DNA of 64,000 nucleotides from positions 1,798,001 through 1,862,000 of the forward strand of contig NZ_CP104307.1 of NCBI RefSeq assembly GCF_025252405.1. Direction: 5' to 3'. The stretch is from Flavobacterium sp. TR2 (GTDB lineage Bacteria > Bacteroidota > Bacteroidia > Flavobacteriales > Flavobacteriaceae). The position numbers and the translations under genes are program-made. Below are positions 60,267 to 64,000 of this stretch, in pieces. The notes below the pieces were generated by a model, which was not told where the DNA came from, did not search any database, and saw only the letters and a list, made by a program, of their open reading frames with translations. Each line of letters begins with the position of its first letter. Within the stretch, counting starts at the first letter, position 1.

Positions 60267-60698
60267 TTAGCTTTTTACTGGATCTGGTAAAACAGTACCT
60301 TTAATAGTAAGGATTTTTGTTGGCTGCCCTTCAGCGTTAGAAGTAACAGTTACTGTTTTTGTAAAAGCACCAACTCTGTCAGTAGCATATTTTACGCCAA
60401 TAACACCTTTAGCTCCTGGAGCGATTGGTTCTTTTGGAGTAGTTGGAACAGTACATCCGCAAGATCCTTGAGTGTTTGTAATGATTAATGGTTTAGTTCC
60501 GTTGTTAACAAAAACAAACTCGCGTTTTCCATCAGCATTGTGAGCGATAGTTCCGTAGTCAATAGTTTCAGTTTCAAAAAGCATTCCTGCTCCTTCTACT
60601 TTAGCTACTTTAGCAGCTTTAGCTTTCTTAGTTGTTTGTGCATTTGTAGCCGTGATACCAGCAACAGCCAACATAGCGAATAAAATTATTTTTTTCAT
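60267..60698 (-). CDS. DUF1573 family periplasmic protein
   Basis: This 143-residue protein has a signal peptide ending 'ITATNAQT'. The DUF1573 Ig-like domain follows: 'ETIDYGTIAHNADGKREFVFVNNGTKPLIITNTQGSCGCTVPTTPKEPIAPGAKGVIGV'. The 'GSCGCT' pair is conserved in the family and may form a disulfide or bind metal. Function unknown; many Bacteroidetes have several copies. A TAGCTTTG box (60727-60734) lies just upstream. Confidence 0.88.
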   Translation of the reverse strand: MKKIILFAMLAVAGITATNAQTTKKAKAAKVAKVEGAGMLFETETIDYGTIAHNADGKREFVFVNNGTKPLIITNTQGSCGCTVPTTPKEPIAPGAKGVIGVKYATDRVGAFTKTVTVTSNAEGQPTKILTIKGTVLPDPVKS

Positions 60699-60726
60699 CT
60701 TTAAGGGTCTTTTTTTTAATGATAAA

Positions 60727-60734
60727 CAAAGCTA
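60727..60734 (-). promoter_or_regulatory. Candidate -7 box (TAGCTTTG) for the DUF1573 gene
   Basis: On the minus strand TAGCTTTG fits TAnnTTTG, about 29 bases before the start codon. No clear -33 element is seen. Confidence 0.45.
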
Positions 60735-60856
60735 TATAAAATTCTTAAATCAGTAACTAAAAATATCTTAAAATATTTTAATTTTTGAAGCTTTCGATAT
60801 GCCACTAAAAAATCATAAATTCGCTGTCTTAATTTTTTCATTTAAAATATAATAAT

Positions 60857-63463
60857 TTGGCAGCTAAAGAGAAAGTGGTGAAGGAAACACCTTTAATGAA
60901 ACAGTACAACGAGATCAAGAGTAAATATCCTGATGCCTGTCTGCTTTTCAGAGTAGGAGATTTTTATGAAACCTTCGGAGAAGACGCCATTAGAGCTTCT
61001 AAAATTTTAGGGATTACTTTAACTAAAAGAGGAGCAGGGTCTGATACCGAAACAGCATTGGCTGGGTTTCCGCATCATTCTGTAAATACATATCTGCCAA
61101 AGCTCGTAAAAGCAGGACTTCGCGTAGCGATTTGCGATCAGTTGGAAGATCCGAAAATGACTAAAACTATTGTAAAAAGAGGTGTTACGGAGCTTGTGAC
61201 TCCTGGCGTTTCTTTGAATGATGAGGTTTTACAGTCAAAATCAAATAACTTCTTAGCGTCTGTTTATTTTGCTAATAAAAATATCGGAATTTCATTTTTG
61301 GATGTTTCGACAGGAGAGTTCTTAACGGCTCAGGGAAATGCAGAATATATTGATAAACTGTTGCAGAACTTTAATCCGAGCGAGGTTTTAGTTCCGAAGC
61401 ATAATAAAAATGATTTTAAAACTGCTTTTGGGGAAGATTTTCATAGCTTTTTCTTAGAAGATTGGATTTATAAAGAAGATTATGCTTTAGAAACATTGAC
61501 AAAGCATTTTCAGACCAATTCCTTAAAAGGATTTGGTGTTGAAGAACTAAAAGAAGGAATTATTGCTTCTGGAGCGATTTTGTATTATTTGTCGGAGACG
61601 CAGCACAATCGCGTGCAGCATATTACGGCGATTCAGCGTATTGCAGAAGATGCATACGTTTGGATGGATCGTTTTACGATTCGAAACCTGGAACTGTATC
61701 ACAGCTATAATCCAAATGCAGTGACGCTTTTGGATGTGATCGATAAAACGCTTTCTCCAATGGGAGGACGTTTGTTAAAGCGTTGGCTGGCATTGCCTTT
61801 GAAAGATGCCAACAAAGTAAAAAGCCGACATGAAGTCGTAGCATATTTAAAATCGAATCCTGAAATCCTGCATAATATCCAATATCAGATTAAACAGATT
61901 TCAGATTTAGAGCGTTTAATTTCTAAAATCGCTGCAGGAAAAGTGTCTCCAAGAGAGATTGTGTATCTCAAGGAATCTCTGGATGCTATTATTCCAATTA
62001 AAACCCTTGCGCTCGAAAGTCCGCAAGAAGCGGTTAAGGTAATTGGAGATAGTTTGCACGCGTGTGATCTGCTGCGCGAAAAAATTAAAACTACCTTAAA
62101 TCAAGACGCGCCAGTTGCAATTTCGAAAGGAAATGCAATTGCAAGCGGAATTAATGAAGAGCTGGATGAGCTGCGCGCGATTTCAACTTCAGGAAAAGAA
62201 TTCTTGGAAGGAATCGAAAAAAGAGAATCTGAAAGAACTGGAATTTCTTCATTGAAAATTTCTTTTAATAATGTTTTCGGATATTATATCGAGGTTAGAA
62301 ATACCCATAAAGATAAAGTTCCGGAAGAATGGATTCGTAAGCAGACCTTGGTAAATGCAGAGCGTTATATAACTGAAGAGTTAAAAGAATACGAAACCAA
62401 AATTTTAGGAGCAGAAGAAAAAATCTATAAAATCGAAAGCGAGCTTTTTGAGCAATTAGTAGCTTGGATTTCTACTTATATCAAGCCTGTTCAGATGAAT
62501 GCGTATTTGGTTGCGCAGCTGGATTGTTTATGTTCGTTTACACAAATGGCTGTCGAAAATCAATATGTGCAGCCTGAAATTGATGAAACATTCGAATTGG
62601 ATATTAAAAACGGAAGACACCCTGTAATTGAAAAACAATTGCCTGTTGGTACCCCTTATATTGCCAATGATGTTTTCTTAGATCGAGAAACGCAGCAGAT
62701 TATTATGATTACTGGACCAAATATGTCGGGTAAGTCGGCTATCTTGAGGCAAACGGCTCTAATTGTGCTTTTGGCTCAAATGGGAAGTTTTGTGCCTGCT
62801 GATAGTGTTAGAATGGGAATCGTGGATAAGATTTTTACCAGAGTTGGTGCATCAGATAATATTTCGATGGGCGAATCTACTTTTATGGTCGAAATGAATG
62901 AAACGGCTTCTATTTTGAATAATATTTCAGACAGAAGTTTGGTGTTGTTGGATGAGATTGGAAGAGGAACAAGCACCTATGACGGAATCTCGATTGCATG
63001 GGCAATTGCAGAATTCCTGCACGAGCATCCAGGAAGAGCAAAAACGCTTTTTGCTACGCATTATCATGAATTGAACGAAATGACAGAATCGATGCCGAGA
63101 ATCCAAAATTTCAATGTTGCGGTAAAAGAGCTTAAGGATACTGTCTTGTTTGTTAGAAAGCTAGTGAAAGGAGGGAGTGCCCATAGTTTTGGAATTCACG
63201 TTGCAAAAATGGCCGGAATGCCTCAACTGGTTATTTCAAAAGCACAAAAGCTTTTAAAGAAATTAGAAAAAAATCATTCAAGCGATGCTTTGAACGGAAT
63301 AAAATCGGCAAACGAGGAAATGCAGATGAGTTTCTTTAATTTGGATGATCCTTTGCTGGAAGAAATAAAAGAAGAGATTCTGAATCTCGACATTAATGCA
63401 ATAACACCAGTCGAAGCGTTAATGAAGCTGAATGAGATCAAAAGAATGCTGATTAAAAAATAA
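60857..63463 (+). CDS. mutS: DNA mismatch repair protein MutS
   Basis: This 868-residue protein starts at TTG 60857, where '[20 protein letters not shown]' precedes the mismatch-binding domain. Phe36 and Glu38 of the Phe-X-Glu wedge are in '[14 protein letters not shown]'. The connector, lever and clamp domains follow. The ATPase has Walker A '[10 protein letters not shown]', Walker B '[16 protein letters not shown]' and the His of '[12 protein letters not shown]'. MutS recognises mismatches and recruits MutL. Length is normal, with no sign of truncation. No mutL is in the window. Confidence 0.96.
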   Translation: MAAKEKVVKETPLMKQYNEIKSKYPDACLLFRVGDFYETFGEDAIRASKILGITLTKRGAGSDTETALAGFPHHSVNTYLPKLVKAGLRVAICDQLEDPKMTKTIVKRGVTELVTPGVSLNDEVLQSKSNNFLASVYFANKNIGISFLDVSTGEFLTAQGNAEYIDKLLQNFNPSEVLVPKHNKNDFKTAFGEDFHSFFLEDWIYKEDYALETLTKHFQTNSLKGFGVEELKEGIIASGAILYYLSETQHNRVQHITAIQRIAEDAYVWMDRFTIRNLELYHSYNPNAVTLLDVIDKTLSPMGGRLLKRWLALPLKDANKVKSRHEVVAYLKSNPEILHNIQYQIKQISDLERLISKIAAGKVSPREIVYLKESLDAIIPIKTLALESPQEAVKVIGDSLHACDLLREKIKTTLNQDAPVAISKGNAIASGINEELDELRAISTSGKEFLEGIEKRESERTGISSLKISFNNVFGYYIEVRNTHKDKVPEEWIRKQTLVNAERYITEELKEYETKILGAEEKIYKIESELFEQLVAWISTYIKPVQMNAYLVAQLDCLCSFTQMAVENQYVQPEIDETFELDIKNGRHPVIEKQLPVGTPYIANDVFLDRETQQIIMITGPNMSGKSAILRQTALIVLLAQMGSFVPADSVRMGIVDKIFTRVGASDNISMGESTFMVEMNETASILNNISDRSLVLLDEIGRGTSTYDGISIAWAIAEFLHEHPGRAKTLFATHYHELNEMTESMPRIQNFNVAVKELKDTVLFVRKLVKGGSAHSFGIHVAKMAGMPQLVISKAQKLLKKLEKNHSSDALNGIKSANEEMQMSFFNLDDPLLEEIKEEILNLDINAITPVEALMKLNEIKRMLIKK

Positions 63464-63541
63464 AATTCAAAATTTTTTCAATTTTAAACTTTAGGTTATC
63501 AGAACGTTATAAAATAAGTCGATTTTTTTTTGAAAAAACGC

Positions 63542-63571
63542 TTGTGTAATTGAATAAATGTCCTAAATTTG
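63542..63571 (+). promoter_or_regulatory. tRNA operon promoter
   Basis: TTG (63542-63544), 19 bases, then TAAATTTG (63564-63571) matches the Bacteroidetes -33/-7 promoter well. It lies 54 bases before tRNA-Gly. Confidence 0.75.
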
Positions 63572-63625
63572 CACTCGCAATACGAAACAAATCAAGTGTT
63601 GCAGTTCTTAATAAAATTTGAAAAT

Positions 63626-63698
63626 GCGAAAATAGCTCAGTTGGTAGAGCGCGACCTTGCCAAGGTCGAGGTCGCGGGTTCGAGCCCCGTTTTTCGCT
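63626..63698 (+). tRNA. tRNA-Gly (GCC)
   Basis: The 73-nt cloverleaf is complete: acceptor GCGAAAA/TTTTCGC, D arm AGCTCAGTTGGTAGAGC, anticodon stem CGACC with loop TTGCCAA (anticodon GCC), and T arm with GGTTCGAGCC. CCA is not encoded. Confidence 0.95.
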
Positions 63699-63713
63699 CT
63701 AAAACCATACAAT

Positions 63714-63799
63714 GCTCGGATGGTGAAATTGGTAGACACGCTGGACTTAAAATCCAGTGAACAGCAATGTTCGTGCGGGTTCAAGTCCCGCTCTGAGTA
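63714..63799 (+). tRNA. tRNA-Leu (TAA)
   Basis: This 86-nt class II tRNA has a long variable arm. The anticodon stem CTGGA / TCCAG holds the loop CTTAAAA (anticodon TAA), and the T arm is GCGGGTTCAAGTCCCGC. The acceptor GCTCGGA / TCTGAGT has two G-U wobbles, including at the first pair, and discriminator A. It is 15 bases after tRNA-Gly. Confidence 0.93.
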
Positions 63800-63803
63800 C
63801 GAA

Positions 63804-63832
63804 AGCCTCTTCTTTTGAAGAGGCTTTTTTTA
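63804..63832 (+). terminator. Intrinsic terminator of the tRNA operon
   Basis: AGCCTCTTC (63804-63812) pairs with GAAGAGGCT (63817-63825), followed by T7. Confidence 0.9.
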
Positions 63833-63850
63833 TTTGCAGACTTGCAGGTA

Positions 63851-63873
63851 ATAAATTTACGCAGTAAATTTAT
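63851..63873. repeat. Small perfect hairpin ATAAATTTAC-GCA-GTAAATTTAT
   Basis: Ten-base arms with a three-base loop, between the tRNA terminator and the last gene. No function is evident. Confidence 0.5.
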
Positions 63874-63935
63874 CAGAATCTCAGAATCTCAAGAAAAATC
63901 TAAAATCAACAATCTTTAAAATCTAAAATTTATAA

Positions 63936-64000
63936 ATGGGTGCTTTTGTAATTAGCAAACGATTTAATGATGAGTATAAGTTTACATTTACTTCTCGAAA
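63936..64000 (+). CDS. DUF1508/YegP-like protein, 5' part only
   Basis: An ATG at 63936 opens a frame running off the window. The 21 visible residues ('MGAFVISKRFNDEYKFTF') match the start of DUF1508 (YegP) proteins, which begin 'MGKFVIS' followed by a strand with Phe. The family is small, with duplicated beta-strand units and unknown function. The fragment is too short to be certain. Confidence 0.6.
   Translation, partial: MGAFVISKRFNDEYKFTFTSR

Noticed and set aside
63569..63760. 63-codon frame over the tRNA region
   Set aside because: It is read through tRNA-Gly and part of tRNA-Leu, so it is not a gene.
63714..63799. Doubt about tRNA-Leu because of wobble pairs in the acceptor stem
   Set aside because: The anticodon, long variable arm and T arm are all intact, and it shares a promoter and terminator with tRNA-Gly, so it is kept as functional.

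Overview
The window is AT-rich chromosomal DNA of a member of the Bacteroidota, most likely a Flavobacterium. The evidence is a PorP/SprF type IX secretion (T9SS) protein, a T9SS type B (gliding-motility) C-terminal domain, DUF4270, DUF4249 and DUF6089 proteins, the NAD kinase - DUF6089 - uppS - bamA - ompH - ompH gene order, a folate/deoxynucleoside kinase fusion, and TAnnTTTG -7 boxes upstream of several genes and the tRNAs. No rRNA, CRISPR array, insertion sequence or prophage was seen.

Layout. 1-2.7 kb: end of an efflux adaptor gene, tsaB, a mechanosensitive channel and a small helical protein. 2.9-9.8 kb: the main accessory island. It has a complete type VI secretion spike gene (vgrG), a small unknown gene, a putative effector and a secreted putative immunity protein. 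Then comes a 5'-truncated second vgrG copy, a paralogous effector and a lipoprotein putative immunity gene. 10-12.5 kb: NifU-like scaffold, PorP/SprF protein, gamma carbonic anhydrase. 12.6-16.7 kb: minus-strand operon of outer-membrane barrel, kelch lipoprotein, DUF4907 protein, LytS-type kinase and LytTR regulator. 17-19.5 kb: DUF4270 lipoprotein plus outer-membrane barrel. 19.5-28.8 kb: conserved envelope and cofactor genes (murI, two ompH/skp, bamA, uppS, DUF6089, NAD kinase, CBS protein, divergent pdxJ). 28.9-29.8 kb: a DUF1016 nuclease gene broken by one frameshift. 29.9-36.3 kb: TonB receptor with DUF4249 lipoprotein, an unrecognised lipoprotein, an alpha/beta hydrolase, a YdcF-like protein and a small membrane protein. 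36.5-40.2 kb: tig, clpP, clpX. 40.4-44.3 kb: a GlxA-type regulator divergent from two VOC-SRPBCC gene pairs and a PhnB-like gene, with a tandem repeat array between the pairs. 44.5-63.5 kb: serB, GH3-like enzyme, DUF2797, glycosyltransferase 9, AsmA-like protein, alpha/beta hydrolase, sppA, folK-dNK fusion, large T9SS cargo protein, TrmH-type methyltransferase, DUF1573 protein, mutS. The end holds tRNA-Gly, tRNA-Leu and the start of a DUF1508 gene.

The most interesting region is 2885-9771. The two effector-like proteins align without gaps over their first ~137 residues and share a SleB/CwlJ-like core with a conserved Glu at position 137. Each is followed at once by a gene for an exported protein, and each is preceded by a vgrG 3' end with nearly identical DNA. 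This looks like stacking of VgrG-linked toxin/immunity cassettes by recombination in the conserved vgrG core, similar in logic to orphan Rhs tips. The enzymatic and immunity roles are inferred, not shown.

Intergenic DNA carries several kinds of palindromic or repeated elements (591-651, 40352-40430, 45741-46250) and a seven-copy tandem array (42412-42953).
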